Shown here: piece by piece, positions 9,532 to 18,833 of the stretch
Layout: the number at the start of each line of letters is the position of its first letter
Numbering within the stretch: position 1 is the stretch's first letter
From: Planctomycetota bacterium
GTDB taxonomy: Bacteria; Planctomycetota; UBA1135; UBA2386
Length of the DNA: 64,000 bases
Direction: 5' to 3'
Assembly: GCA_028281765.1 (NCBI GenBank)
Contig: JANQJF010000024.1
Span: forward strand, 54,951-118,950
Translations under genes and position numbers: made by a program
Notes under the pieces: generated by a model
The model's input: the letters and a program-made list of their open reading frames with translations, nothing else
What the model was told of the DNA's origin: nothing
Databases searched by the model: none

Positions 9532-10941
9532 ATGTCCGCCGCGACCGCGATCCTCGTCACGCTCGTCGTCTACAAGGTCGTGCTGCTCGCGATCGGCTTC
9601 GTCGCGGAACGCTGGACGCGCGACCAGGCCGACTTCGTGCTCGGCGGCCGCGGCCTCGGACCGCTCGTCGCCGCAATCAGCGCGTCCGCGAGTTCGTCGT
9701 CGGTCTGGACCCTGCTCGGCGTCAGCATGTACGCCTACAACTCGGGCCTGTCCGCGATCTGGCTGTTCCCTGCGTGCGTCGGCGGCTTCGCGCTCAACTG
9801 GTACGTCATCGCGCCGCGACTCCGCCGCCACAGCCTGCAGACCGGGACGCTGACGCTGACCGAAGTGCTCGCCGGCTCGAAGGATCGCTCCGGCTACCGC
9901 GCGATCATGGTGCTGGCGTCGCTGATGATCCTCTTCGCGCTGATGGTCTACGTCGCGGCGCAGCTGCAGGGCGCGGGCAAACTGTTCTCGTCCGTCCTGG
10001 AAGACCTGACCGAAGAGCCACCGTCGGCGACTTGGATGATCATCGTCGGCGCGGCGATCGTCGTCGCGTACACGATCCTGGGTGGCTTCTGGGCCGTGAG
10101 CATCACCGACACGCTCCAGGGACTGATGATGGCGCTGACTGCGGTCGTCCTGCCGATCGCCGCAGTCGCGGAGCTCGGCATGAGCGAACTCTGGAGCGGG
10201 ATCGGAAACGTCGAGGATGCGGGGTTCGACGAGCTGTTCGGTGACCGCGCCGGTTTCGCCGCGTGCATCGGCTTCGTGGCCGGACTCCTCGGCATCGGAC
10301 TCGGCTACCCCGGGCAACCGCACGTCGTCAATCGCTTCATGGCGCTGCGCGACGACGCCGCGGTCGTCTCGGCGCGACGCTACGCCATGGCCTGGGCCAT
10401 CCTCGTCTACACCGGGATGATCACGCTCGGCCTCGCGGGTCGTGTCCTGCACAGCCGGCTCGGCGAAGGAGAGGAGATCTTCTTCGTGCTGACGACCGAG
10501 CTGTTCTCACCCGTGATCGCCGGAGTCATGGTCGCAGCCGTGCTTTCCGCGATCATGTCGACCGCCGACAGCCAGCTGCTGGTCGGGGCGTCGTCGATCA
10601 CCAATGATCTCGCGCCGGGCCGCGGCAACGACCTGGCGCGCTCCCGCATCGTCGTGCTGCTACTGACCGCGGCTTCCGTCGCCGCCGCGGTCGTGATGCC
10701 GAAGGAGATCTTCGACAACGTGCTGTTCGCGTGGGCCGCGATGGGTGCGGCGTTCGGTCCGGTGCTGTTCTTCGTGCTGTGGAAGGGTGGGCTCTCGGCG
10801 CCGGCGACGCTGGCGACCATGGTCGTCGGATTCGTCGCCGCCGTGTCGGCCCACGTCGCGGGCGCACCGGGCTGGGTCAAACAAGTCGTGCCCTACGTGC
10901 TCGCGTTCGTGGTCGCGATCGCGATGCGCGCGCGACGCTGA
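9532..10941 (+). CDS. Sodium:solute symporter (SSS family, PutP-like)
   Basis: This 469-residue inner-membrane protein has about thirteen hydrophobic segments. It shows the SSS signatures DFVLGGRGLGPLVAAISASA near the N-terminus, GLGYPGQPHVVNRFMALRDD in the middle and VLSAIMSTADSQLLVGASS near the sodium site. These features fit the PutP proline/sodium symporter branch, although the substrate cannot be fixed by reading. It ends just before the region leading into the nap operon. No promoter or terminator is obvious in the short gap. Confidence 0.92.
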   Translation: MSAATAILVTLVVYKVVLLAIGFVAERWTRDQADFVLGGRGLGPLVAAISASASSSSVWTLLGVSMYAYNSGLSAIWLFPACVGGFALNWYVIAPRLRRHSLQTGTLTLTEVLAGSKDRSGYRAIMVLASLMILFALMVYVAAQLQGAGKLFSSVLEDLTEEPPSATWMIIVGAAIVVAYTILGGFWAVSITDTLQGLMMALTAVVLPIAAVAELGMSELWSGIGNVEDAGFDELFGDRAGFAACIGFVAGLLGIGLGYPGQPHVVNRFMALRDDAAVVSARRYAMAWAILVYTGMITLGLAGRVLHSRLGEGEEIFFVLTTELFSPVIAGVMVAAVLSAIMSTADSQLLVGASSITNDLAPGRGNDLARSRIVVLLLTAASVAAAVVMPKEIFDNVLFAWAAMGAAFGPVLFFVLWKGGLSAPATLATMVVGFVAAVSAHVAGAPGWVKQVVPYVLAFVVAIAMRARR

Positions 10942-10955
10942 GCCCAATGAAACGC

Positions 10956-11016
10956 GCAATGAGCGGCGCAGAAATTGCAATGTGTGGGGACGCCCGTCGC
11001 CGCATTGCTCATGCGC
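10956..11016 (+). promoter_or_regulatory. Possible alternative-pairing hairpin ahead of napD
   Basis: The arm GCAATGAGCGGCG (10956-10968) can pair with CGCCGCATTGC (10998-11008) with a two-base bulge. The overlapping arm GCGCAATGAGC can instead pair with GCTCATGCGC (11007-11016) with a one-base bulge. Mutually exclusive pairings in a leader can act as a regulatory switch or a weak terminator. No U-tract follows, so a simple terminator is less likely. Confidence 0.25.
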
Positions 11017-11112
11017 CCCACCCGATCCGAAGCCCCCGTTTCTCTCGGACACGCGTCTCGAACGCGCTCCTCGCGGATCGAGACCACCCTACGGGCCGAC
11101 GATCGGGATCGC

Positions 11113-11469
11113 GTGGCGCACGATGCGAAGGCGGGCAAGCCTGCCCCGCGAGCCGAGGCGCTTAGCACCGCTGAGACCTCGGCTCGCAGTTCTGATAGTT
11201 CGACCCCCGCCGTCGTCGTCGGTGCGCTCGCCCGAGTCGACGTGTCCCAGCGCGAGTCGGTGATCGCCGCGCTCGCACGCCTGCCGGGCGTGTCGACCTT
11301 CGCCATCGCCGACGACATGCAGCTCGGCGTCCTGTTCGAAGACGACTCGCTCGAGGGTGCGCATGCGCGCCTCCAACAGGACGTGAACCCGACGCCGGGC
11401 GTTCTCGCGGTGTGGCCCGTGGCGGTCGAACTCGACGATCCCGACCCCGTGAAGCCGGAGGCCCCATGA
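11113..11469 (+). CDS. napD: NapD-like nitrate reductase maturation chaperone
   Basis: The C-terminal 85 residues match NapD: a ferredoxin-like fold with VVVGALARVDVSQRESVIA, LPGVSTFAIADDMQLGV and a terminal GVLAVWPVAVEL strand. NapD binds the twin-arginine signal of NapA and controls its export after cofactor loading. The frame is open further upstream, but that part is Arg/Ser-rich and unlike NapD, so I used GTG 11113; the exact start is uncertain. The stop overlaps the napA ATG by four bases, which supports the assignment. Confidence 0.75.
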   Translation: MAHDAKAGKPAPRAEALSTAETSARSSDSSTPAVVVGALARVDVSQRESVIAALARLPGVSTFAIADDMQLGVLFEDDSLEGAHARLQQDVNPTPGVLAVWPVAVELDDPDPVKPEAP

Positions 11470-13790
11470 CCAACTCCCGCCGAGAATTCATGAAGACGTC
11501 CGCGATGCTCAGCGTCGCGGCGTTCGCCGAGGGACCGCGCTGCATGTCGAACGTGCTCGCGAAGTCGGGAGACGACATCGAGTGGGTCAAGTCGGTGTGT
11601 CGCTTCTGCGGCACGGGCTGTGGAGTGATCCTCGGCGTGCGCGACCGCAGGCTCGTCGCGCTGCGCGGCGACCCCAAGCACCCGACGACGAAGGGCCTCG
11701 TCTGCGCCAAGTCGCTGTTCCTCCCGAAGATCGTCCACGCGGAAGACCGGCTGCAGCACCCGATGATCCGCAAGAACGGCGAGCTGCAGCGCGCGAGCTG
11801 GGAGGAGGCGATGAGCCTCGTCGCCGAAAAGTTCGCGACCGCGATCCAGAAACACGGCAAGGACTCGGTCGCCTACTACGGCTCGGGCCAGGCGATGTCC
11901 GAGGAGAGCTACCTCGCGAATCGCCTCTTCAAGGGCGGCATCGGCACGAACAACGTCGAAGGCAACCCGCGCCTGTGCATGGCGTCGGCCGTCGGCGGCT
12001 ACGTGACGACGTTCGGCAAGGACGAGCCGATGGGCTGCTACGACGACATCGAGCACGCGAAGGTGTTCTTCCTCGTCGGCTCGAACACCGCAGAGTGCCA
12101 CCCGACGATCTTCGACCAGATCCTGTCGCGGAAGCAGAAGAACCACGACGTGCTCGTGATCGTGCTCGACCCGCGCTACCAGCCCGTGGGTTCGATCGCG
12201 GACATCTACATGCAGCCGAAGCCGGGCATGGACCTCGCGGTGTTCCACGCGATCGCGCAGGTGATCGTCAAGGAAGGGCTCTGCGACATGGAGTTCATCG
12301 ACAAGAACGTGCAGTTCAAGATCGTCGAGAACGGCAAGCCTGAGCAAGTCGACTTCGCAACCTACGAGAAGTTCCTGGGTGACCACTTCACTCCCGAGCA
12401 GGCCGAGCTGATCACCGGCGTGCCGGCGCAGGACATCCGCGAGGCCGCCCGCCTGATCGCGCGCGGTCCGACGATGTCGCTCTGGACGATGGGCCTCAAC
12501 CAGCGCACCCGCGGCGTCTGGGCCAACAATCTGATGCACAACATGCATCTGATCACGGGCCAGATCGGCAAGCCGGGCGCGACGCCGTTCTCGCTGACCG
12601 GGCAACCCAACGCGTGCGGCGGCGTGCGCGACACCGGCAGCCTCTGCCACATCCTCCCCTACGGCCGGTCCGTCAAGAAGGCGAAGCACCGCGAGGAGAT
12701 GGAGAAGCTCTGGGGCAGCGAGCCCGGCACGATCCCTGCGAAACCCGGCCTGCACACGATCGAGATGTTCCGCGCGCTCGGGCGCGACGAGATCCAGGCG
12801 ATGCTCGTCCTGACGACGAACCCCGGACACTCGCTGCCGAACTGCGGCGAGCACCGCGACGCGATGGGCAAGCCGCGGCCGAACAAGCCGTTTGTCTGCG
12901 TGATCGATGCCTACCCGACGCGCACGACGGAACTCGCCGACGTGGTCCTGCCGGCTGCGATGTGGAGCGAGAAGAGCGGCGTCTTCGGCATGTCCGAGCG
13001 GCGCTACCAGTACCACCCGCAGGTCTGCGACGCGCCCGGCGAGGCCCGCAGTGACTTCGACGTGTTGCTCGACTTCGCGAAGCGCCTCGAAGACGCGGGC
13101 GTCGTGCCGAAGGGCTACGTCTCGAGCAAGTTCAAGACGACCGACGACGTCTGGGACGAGATGCGCGAGGCCTCGAAGAACACGGCGTACGACTTCTACG
13201 GCATGACGCGCGCGCGCCTCAAGAAAGAGCGCGGCGTGCGCTGGCCCGCCCCCACAACGGATCACCCCGGGACGGCGCGGCGCTTCGTCAAGGGCGACGA
13301 CCCCTGCCTCGACGCGGGTCCGTACGCAGATCGCTCGCTCGCGGAGGGCGACGTGAAGTTCTACGCCGCGCCCGACCATCGTGCGATCGTCTGGCTGCGA
13401 CCGCTCGAAGGACCGGCCGAGCCGGCGGACGAGGAGTATCCGTTCTCGCTGTCGACCGGCCGCGTGCTCGAACACTGGCATACAGGCACGATGACGATGC
13501 GCGCGCCGGAGCTGCGCGCCGCCTATCCCGAGCCGTTCGTCGAGATCCACACGGCCGACGCGCGCGAGCTCGGCATCCGCAGCGGGATGCCCGTGCGGAT
13601 CCAGTCGCGACGCGGCGAAGCCGTGATCAAGGCGCGCGTCGTCGACATGCCGCAGCGCGGCACCGTATTCGTGCCGTTCTGCTGGGAGGACGACGCCGGA
13701 TTCATCAACCGCGTGACGATCGACGCGTACGACCCGGGCTCGAAACAGCCGGAGTACAAGATCTGCGCGGTGCAACTCTCGCTGGCGTGA
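11466..13790 (+). CDS. napA: Periplasmic nitrate reductase catalytic subunit NapA
   Basis: The protein begins with a twin-arginine signal (SRREFMKTSAML) and binds one [4Fe-4S] cluster through Cys45, Cys48, Cys52 and Cys80 (CRFCGTGCGV, then GLVCAKSLF). The molybdenum-ligand cysteine is in NPRLCMASAVGGYVTTFG, near residue 171, matching NapA rather than formate dehydrogenase. Mo-bisMGD motifs continue through QPNACGGVRDTG and the C-terminal HWHTGTMTMR. At 774 residues it is closer to the compact NapA of sulphate reducers than to the longer enteric enzyme. It reduces nitrate to nitrite in the periplasm. It is the second gene of an eight-gene overlapping operon. Confidence 0.95.
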   Translation: MTNSRREFMKTSAMLSVAAFAEGPRCMSNVLAKSGDDIEWVKSVCRFCGTGCGVILGVRDRRLVALRGDPKHPTTKGLVCAKSLFLPKIVHAEDRLQHPMIRKNGELQRASWEEAMSLVAEKFATAIQKHGKDSVAYYGSGQAMSEESYLANRLFKGGIGTNNVEGNPRLCMASAVGGYVTTFGKDEPMGCYDDIEHAKVFFLVGSNTAECHPTIFDQILSRKQKNHDVLVIVLDPRYQPVGSIADIYMQPKPGMDLAVFHAIAQVIVKEGLCDMEFIDKNVQFKIVENGKPEQVDFATYEKFLGDHFTPEQAELITGVPAQDIREAARLIARGPTMSLWTMGLNQRTRGVWANNLMHNMHLITGQIGKPGATPFSLTGQPNACGGVRDTGSLCHILPYGRSVKKAKHREEMEKLWGSEPGTIPAKPGLHTIEMFRALGRDEIQAMLVLTTNPGHSLPNCGEHRDAMGKPRPNKPFVCVIDAYPTRTTELADVVLPAAMWSEKSGVFGMSERRYQYHPQVCDAPGEARSDFDVLLDFAKRLEDAGVVPKGYVSSKFKTTDDVWDEMREASKNTAYDFYGMTRARLKKERGVRWPAPTTDHPGTARRFVKGDDPCLDAGPYADRSLAEGDVKFYAAPDHRAIVWLRPLEGPAEPADEEYPFSLSTGRVLEHWHTGTMTMRAPELRAAYPEPFVEIHTADARELGIRSGMPVRIQSRRGEAVIKARVVDMPQRGTVFVPFCWEDDAGFINRVTIDAYDPGSKQPEYKICAVQLSLA

Positions 13791-13802
13791 TCGGAGGAAC
13801 CC

Positions 13803-14453
13803 ATGAAGCGCAGTGGTATCGCACTCGTCCTCCTGCTCGCGTTCTGCGCGAGCAACGGATCGGGATGCCGGACGGATTCACGCGCCGAAGCGCCGCTCGA
13901 GACCCGCGATCGGATTGGTCACGTGGTCGCCGCGGAGGCGACGACGACCCAGGATCCTGACAGGCTAGACGGTGTCGACCCGGCGGTGAAGGTCGCGGGA
14001 CCGCGCATCCGACCAGGACACGAGTACCCGCCGACGCTCTCCGACACGAAGTGGCACCGTGACGCGTGGTCGCACAACGACTGCCTGCGCTGCCACGAAA
14101 CCGGAGTCGGCGACGCGCCGCAGCTCGAACACGTGGGACTCCCCTCGATCTTGACCGAGGCGAAGTGCCGGACGTGCCACGTGTTCATCCCCGGTTCGCC
14201 GAAGTCCGAACGCGAACCCGCGCCGAGCCCGTTCGAGCCGTGGGCGTTCCCGCCGATGATCCCGGCGTCGAGCTCTCACGTCGCGACGTGGCAGCGCGAC
14301 GACTGCCTGATGTGCCACGAATCCGGCCTACGGGACGCCCCGCGGGTCGTGCACCGCAACATGCCGCGGCTCTTGCTGGAGGTGAAGTGCCGCACGTGTC
14401 ACGTGCAGGTGCGCGCGGTCGAGGCCACTTGGCGGAGCCACAGACAACGGTGA
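13803..14453 (+). CDS. Exported tetraheme c-type cytochrome with internal duplication (possible NapB replacement)
   Basis: Four heme motifs are present: CLRCH, CRTCH, CLMCH and CRTCH. They form two similar halves, each reading roughly W-x3-D-C-x2-CHE-[ST]-G-x-x-DAP, then EVKCRTCH or EAKCRTCH, so the gene arose by duplication of a dihaem unit. Dihaem NapB is the normal electron partner of NapA, making this a candidate NapB substitute. The N-terminus is a hydrophobic signal followed by a Cys-containing segment that does not fit the lipobox well. A strong GGAGG lies before ATG 13803, and the stop overlaps the next start (GTGA). Confidence 0.85.
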   Translation: MKRSGIALVLLLAFCASNGSGCRTDSRAEAPLETRDRIGHVVAAEATTTQDPDRLDGVDPAVKVAGPRIRPGHEYPPTLSDTKWHRDAWSHNDCLRCHETGVGDAPQLEHVGLPSILTEAKCRTCHVFIPGSPKSEREPAPSPFEPWAFPPMIPASSSHVATWQRDDCLMCHESGLRDAPRVVHRNMPRLLLEVKCRTCHVQVRAVEATWRSHRQR

Positions 14454-15169
14454 ACCAGGGCACGCCACAGCCTCGTGTCGATCGCTTCCGCGGCCATCGG
14501 TTCAGCGCGTACTTCGTCGCACCGGTGTTCTTCGCGCTGGCGGCATGGTTCTGGTTCGGACCGGAGCTCGAAACGCTCCCCGAAGCAAACGACACCAGCG
14601 TGCACGCGAGCCTGCTGAGCACCGAGCCGCATCGGACGATCCTCGGCGACCCGCCACGCGTCCACGTCAACGGCTTCGACCGCACCTGCATGGAGTGCCA
14701 CCGCCTGTTCCAGTCGGAAGAGGCGAAGACGCAGAAGCTGCTGCAGCACGAACACATCCGCATGGAGCACGGCCCGAACGTCGACTGCTACATCTGCCAT
14801 GACGCGGAAGATCGGGACCAACTCACTCTCGGCAATGGCGTAACCACGAAGTTTACCGACGTCGTGTCGCTGTGCGCACGCTGCCACCCATCGATCGTCG
14901 ACGATTGGAAGCTCGGCAGTCACGGCCGCACGAACGGATACTGGAGCGCCGACCGCGGCGAAGTGCGCAAGCTCGTCTGCACCGAGTGCCACGACCCGCA
15001 CGCACCGCGCACGCCGGCGATGTCGAAAATCGAGCCGCTGCCGGCTCCGAACGGGTGGCGCCAGGGCAATCCCGCACCGGACCACCACGACAGCCACGGC
15101 CACAAGCGCGACCCGCTCCGTGAGGCCTTGCGGCGCGCGAGCGAACACCACGAAAGCCACGACAAATGA
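14450..15169 (+). CDS. Membrane-anchored tetraheme c-type cytochrome
   Basis: GTG 14450 overlaps the preceding stop and gives a 239-residue protein with one N-terminal membrane helix (FSAYFVAPVFFALAAWFWF). Four heme motifs follow: CMECH, CYICH, CARCH and CTECH. A His-rich tail ends the protein. It lacks the typical NapC/NrfH opening, so it looks like another small multiheme family that carries electrons from the NrfD/FeS module to the periplasmic reductases. The stop overlaps the next ATG by four bases. Confidence 0.85.
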   Translation: MNQGTPQPRVDRFRGHRFSAYFVAPVFFALAAWFWFGPELETLPEANDTSVHASLLSTEPHRTILGDPPRVHVNGFDRTCMECHRLFQSEEAKTQKLLQHEHIRMEHGPNVDCYICHDAEDRDQLTLGNGVTTKFTDVVSLCARCHPSIVDDWKLGSHGRTNGYWSADRGEVRKLVCTECHDPHAPRTPAMSKIEPLPAPNGWRQGNPAPDHHDSHGHKRDPLREALRRASEHHESHDK

Positions 15170-16125
15170 GCGCTGACACCCAACAGCAGCAGAAACCGGG
15201 CGTCAGCCGGCGCAGCTTCTTCCGCGGCGCACTCGGCGCGGCGGGCGGCATGGCCGCGGTCACGACCGCACTCAAGCCGCTGCTCGAGTTCGACACGTCG
15301 GAGTACACGCTCGAGGGTTTCCTCCAGCGTCACTACAAGGAGATGACGCCAGAGGAGCTCGACGCCGCGCTCGCGCGCATCGCGGAGGCCGTCGAAAAGC
15401 GCTACGAGGTGCGCCCCGAGCTCCGCGACGTCAAACCGATGGACGGCGTCGAGTTCGGCTACGCGCTGAACCTCAGTCGCTGCATCGGCTGCCGCAAGTG
15501 CGTGCACGCGTGCGTCGCCGAGAACAACCAGAGCCGCAGTCCGGAGATCCAGTACATCCGCGTGCTCGAGATGCCGCGCGGGTCGATCGACATGGAGAAG
15601 GGCGATCACGCATACGACCGCCCCACCGTGCCGGACGCGGACCACTTCTACATGCCGGTGCAGTGCCACCAGTGCGCGAACCCACCGTGCGTCAAGGTCT
15701 GCCCGGTCGAGGCGACGTGGTCCGAGGACGACGGCATCGTCGTGATCGACTACGACTGGTGCATCGGCTGCCGCTACTGCGAAGCCGCGTGCCCGTACTG
15801 GGCCCGCCGCTTCAACTTCGCCGAGCCGCAGATCCCGAAGGAGGACATCAACCCGGACATGTCCTACCTCTCCAACCGCCCGCGCCAGAAGGGCGTCATG
15901 GAGAAGTGCCACTTCTGCCTGCACCGGACGCGCGAAGGCAAGCTGCCCGCCTGCCTCGAAGTCTGCCCGGTCGGCGCGCGCAAGTTCGGCAACCTGCTCG
16001 ACCCCAAGAGCGAGGTCTCGCAGATCCTGCGCACCAAACACGTGTTCGTCCTCAAGGAGGAAGTCGGCACGCTGCCGCGCTTCTTCTACTACTTCGACGA
16101 CGACTATCACGGGGAGAGGAAGTAG
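15166..16125 (+). CDS. Tat-exported ferredoxin-like subunit with four [4Fe-4S] clusters (NrfC/HybA type)
   Basis: A twin-arginine signal (SRRSFFRGALGAAGG) is followed by four cysteine sets: CIGCRKCVHAC, CHQCANPPCVKVCP, CIGCRYCEAACP and CHFCLHRTREGKLPACLEVC. Sixteen cysteines are placed as in NrfC, HybA and related DMSO-reductase-type electron-transfer subunits. It would pass electrons between the quinol-oxidising NrfD-like protein encoded next and the tetraheme cytochromes encoded before it. The start ATG overlaps the previous stop by four bases. Confidence 0.93.
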   Translation: MSADTQQQQKPGVSRRSFFRGALGAAGGMAAVTTALKPLLEFDTSEYTLEGFLQRHYKEMTPEELDAALARIAEAVEKRYEVRPELRDVKPMDGVEFGYALNLSRCIGCRKCVHACVAENNQSRSPEIQYIRVLEMPRGSIDMEKGDHAYDRPTVPDADHFYMPVQCHQCANPPCVKVCPVEATWSEDDGIVVIDYDWCIGCRYCEAACPYWARRFNFAEPQIPKEDINPDMSYLSNRPRQKGVMEKCHFCLHRTREGKLPACLEVCPVGARKFGNLLDPKSEVSQILRTKHVFVLKEEVGTLPRFFYYFDDDYHGERK

Positions 16126-16128
16126 CGC

Positions 16129-17388
16129 ATGCGCGACTACGGCCGCTTCCTCTGGCGCTGCGCTCGGATCAGCTTCGTCGGCGACTGGCGCTACCACACG
16201 TGGATGCTGACGCTGTCGGTCATCGCGCTGCTCGGGCTCAACGCGTACGCCAAGCAGCTCGTCGACGGCCTCGCAACGACCGGCATGACCGACCAGGTCT
16301 CGTGGGGCCTCTACATCGCGAACTTCACGTTCCTCGTCGGCATGGCGGCGGCCGCGGTGATGCTCGTCATCCCGGTCTACGTCTACGGCAAGCACGAGAT
16401 GCACGAGCTCGTCGTGTTCGCCGAGCTGCTCGCCGTCGCGGCGATCGTGATGTGCCTGCTGTTCGTCACCGTCGACCTCGGGCGCCCGGATCGGTTCCTG
16501 CACCTGTTCCAGCGCTTCAACTTCCCGATCTCGATGTTGACCTGGGACGTCGTCGTGCTGAACGGGTACCTGCTGCTCAACATGCACATCTGCGGGTACC
16601 TGATCTACTGCGCATACAAGAAACGGAAGCCGGGCAAGTGGTTCTACTACCCGTTCGTGATCGTCGCGATCGGCTGGGCGATCAGCATCCACACGGTCAC
16701 GGCGTTCCTGTACGTCGGCCTCGGCGGCCGACCGTTCTGGAACTCGGCGATCATCGTGCCGAAGTTCCTCGCGTCTGCGTTCGCCGCGGGCCCGGCGTTC
16801 ATCATGCTGACGCTGCAGCTGATCCGGTACTTCACGGATCACAAGGTCCCGCAGGGCGCGATTCGACTGCTGCAGAACATCGTCACCGTCGCGCTGACGA
16901 TCGACCTGTTCCTGCTCGGCAGCGAGCTGTTCACCGAGTTCTACGCCGACTCGCATCACATCTCGTCGCTCGTCTACCTCTGGTTCGGCAAGGACGGATA
17001 CCACGCGCTGGTGCCGTGGATCTGGACGTCGGTCGCCATGAGCGTGACGGCGTTGCTGATCTTCTACCTGCCGACCAAGCGCTCGATGTTCTTCGTCAAC
17101 ATCGCGTGCGTGCTTCTGATCGTCGGCATCTGGATCGAGAAGGGCATGGGCCTCGTGATCCCCGCATTCGTGCCGTCCCCGCTCGGCGAAATCGTCGAGT
17201 ACGTGCCGACCCTCAACGAGACGCTGGTCTGCTTCGGGATCTGGGCGTTCGGACTGATGATCTACACGATCTTCGTGCGCATCACGATTCCGGTGCTCTC
17301 GGGCCAGCTGACTCACGACCGCATCTACCACACGGAGGTCGCCACCGACTCGGCGACCCATCCCCCGACCGAAGGAAGCCTGTCATGA
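16129..17388 (+). CDS. NrfD/PsrC-like membrane quinol dehydrogenase subunit
   Basis: A 419-residue polytopic protein with about ten hydrophobic helices. It has NrfD-family features such as WGLYIANFTFLVGMAAAAV, DLGRPDRFLHLFQRFNFP, SMLTWDVVVLNGYLLLN and GWAISIHTVTAFLYVGL. NrfD proteins oxidise quinol and hand electrons to an FeS partner, here the gene just upstream. This replaces NapC or NapGH as the membrane entry point. Its stop overlaps the ATG of the octaheme cytochrome by four bases. Confidence 0.93.
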   Translation: MRDYGRFLWRCARISFVGDWRYHTWMLTLSVIALLGLNAYAKQLVDGLATTGMTDQVSWGLYIANFTFLVGMAAAAVMLVIPVYVYGKHEMHELVVFAELLAVAAIVMCLLFVTVDLGRPDRFLHLFQRFNFPISMLTWDVVVLNGYLLLNMHICGYLIYCAYKKRKPGKWFYYPFVIVAIGWAISIHTVTAFLYVGLGGRPFWNSAIIVPKFLASAFAAGPAFIMLTLQLIRYFTDHKVPQGAIRLLQNIVTVALTIDLFLLGSELFTEFYADSHHISSLVYLWFGKDGYHALVPWIWTSVAMSVTALLIFYLPTKRSMFFVNIACVLLIVGIWIEKGMGLVIPAFVPSPLGEIVEYVPTLNETLVCFGIWAFGLMIYTIFVRITIPVLSGQLTHDRIYHTEVATDSATHPPTEGSLS

Positions 17389-18833
17389 AACGCAATGTCG
17401 TCCTCGGGCTGATGCTCGCGATGCCGTTCGTCTGCGCCGCCACCGTCTCGGCGCAGGCCATCGGACTCCCCGAGATCAGCGAGAAGACCAAGGAGTGCAT
17501 GGAGTGCCACAAGAAGGCGCACCAGTCCATCTACCAGCAGTGGGGTGACAGCAAGCACTACCGCGCGAACGTCGGTTGCTACGAGTGCCACGCGGCCGAG
17601 AAGACCGACAAGGACGCGTTCAACCACTACGACTCGATCATCTCGGTGATCGTCAGCCCGCGCGACTGCGGCCGCTGCCACCCGAAGGAAGTCGAGGAGT
17701 TCGAAGGCTCCCACCACGCGAAGGGCGGACGCATCCTCGGCTCACTCGACAACGTGCTCGCGGAAGTCGTCGAGGGCAACCACGGCATGGTCACGCCGGG
17801 CTTCCCCGAAGGCGTGTCGGCCGCGGCAGTCAACGGCTGCTGGCAGTGCCACGGCTCAGAAGTGAAGGTCCTCCCAGGCGGCAAGCTCGACCCGGCGACG
17901 TATCCCAACAGCGGCATCGGCCGAATCAACCCGGACGGCTCCGAGGGCTCCTGCAACGCGTGCCACGTCCGGCACGAGTTCTCGGCGGCCCAGGCGCGTC
18001 ACCCCGACACGTGCGGCAAGTGCCACCTCGGCCCGGACCACCCGCAGAAGGAGGTCTACGAGGAGTCGAAGCACGGCATCTCGTTCTTCGCCAACATCAA
18101 CAAGATGAACCTCGACAACGAGAAGTGGATCGTCGGCGAGGACTACCACGCGGCACCCACGTGCTCCACGTGCCACATGTCCGCGACGAAGAACCAGCCG
18201 GTGACGCACGATATCGGCATGCGCATCTCGTGGAACAACCGGCCGGTCGTGTCGATCCGCCCCGAGCAATCGGACGCGAAGATGGGACTCCCGGGCAAGG
18301 ACGTGCCGTGGCAGGTGCGCCGCCAAAACATGCAGGACGTCTGCGTGAGCTGCCACAACACGAACTGGGTCGACAACTTCTACGTGCAGTATGACGGCCT
18401 CATCGACCTCTACAACGAGAAGTACGCGAAGCCCGGCAAGTCGCTCTACGACCTCGCGAAGCCGCTGCGTCCGTACAAGGCGCCGTTCTCGCACAAGATC
18501 GACTTCATCTGGTTCGAGCTCTGGCACCACGAGGGCCGGCGCGCGCGCCACGCGGCCGCGATGATGGCGCCCGACTACACGCACTGGCACGGCACCTACG
18601 ACCTCGCGAAGAACTTCTACAGCGAATACATCCCCGAGCTGAACGAGCTCGCCGAGCACGCGATGCAGTCGAACGACGCGGCCAAGATCGAAGGCGCCAA
18701 GAAGCTGAAGGCCATGATCGACAAGGTCATGAACTCCGAGAACCACAAGTGGGCTCTCGACAAGATGGATCCGGCCGAGAAGGCCAAGCGCGACAAGGCG
18801 CGGGCCGAGTTCTTGAACCGCTACAAGAAGTGA
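17385..18833 (+). CDS. Octaheme cytochrome c of the hydroxylamine oxidoreductase (HAO) family
   Basis: After a signal peptide (cleavage near TVSAQA), eight heme motifs are visible in order: CMECH, CYECH, CGRCH, CWQCH, CNACH, CGKCH, CSTCH and CVSCH. The C-terminal helical part has HAO-type sequence (FIWFELWHHEGRRARHAA, then MAPDYTHWHGTYDL). The family includes oxidative HAO, anammox enzymes and nitrite-reducing forms. The decisive point is whether the Tyr that cross-links the catalytic heme is conserved, which needs an alignment. Its place after napA suggests nitrite reduction in this operon. Length 482 residues; signal peptide and heme count are as expected. Confidence 0.9.
   Translation: MKRNVVLGLMLAMPFVCAATVSAQAIGLPEISEKTKECMECHKKAHQSIYQQWGDSKHYRANVGCYECHAAEKTDKDAFNHYDSIISVIVSPRDCGRCHPKEVEEFEGSHHAKGGRILGSLDNVLAEVVEGNHGMVTPGFPEGVSAAAVNGCWQCHGSEVKVLPGGKLDPATYPNSGIGRINPDGSEGSCNACHVRHEFSAAQARHPDTCGKCHLGPDHPQKEVYEESKHGISFFANINKMNLDNEKWIVGEDYHAAPTCSTCHMSATKNQPVTHDIGMRISWNNRPVVSIRPEQSDAKMGLPGKDVPWQVRRQNMQDVCVSCHNTNWVDNFYVQYDGLIDLYNEKYAKPGKSLYDLAKPLRPYKAPFSHKIDFIWFELWHHEGRRARHAAAMMAPDYTHWHGTYDLAKNFYSEYIPELNELAEHAMQSNDAAKIEGAKKLKAMIDKVMNSENHKWALDKMDPAEKAKRDKARAEFLNRYKK

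Noticed and set aside
10975..11112. N-terminal extension of NapD
   Set aside because: Arg/Ser-rich and unlike NapD; the leader also holds a hairpin, so it is more likely non-coding.
10893..17361. Long open frames on the strand opposite the nap-HAO genes
   Set aside because: They mirror high-G+C codon bias of real genes and lack recognisable domains; the plus-strand genes carry strong motifs.
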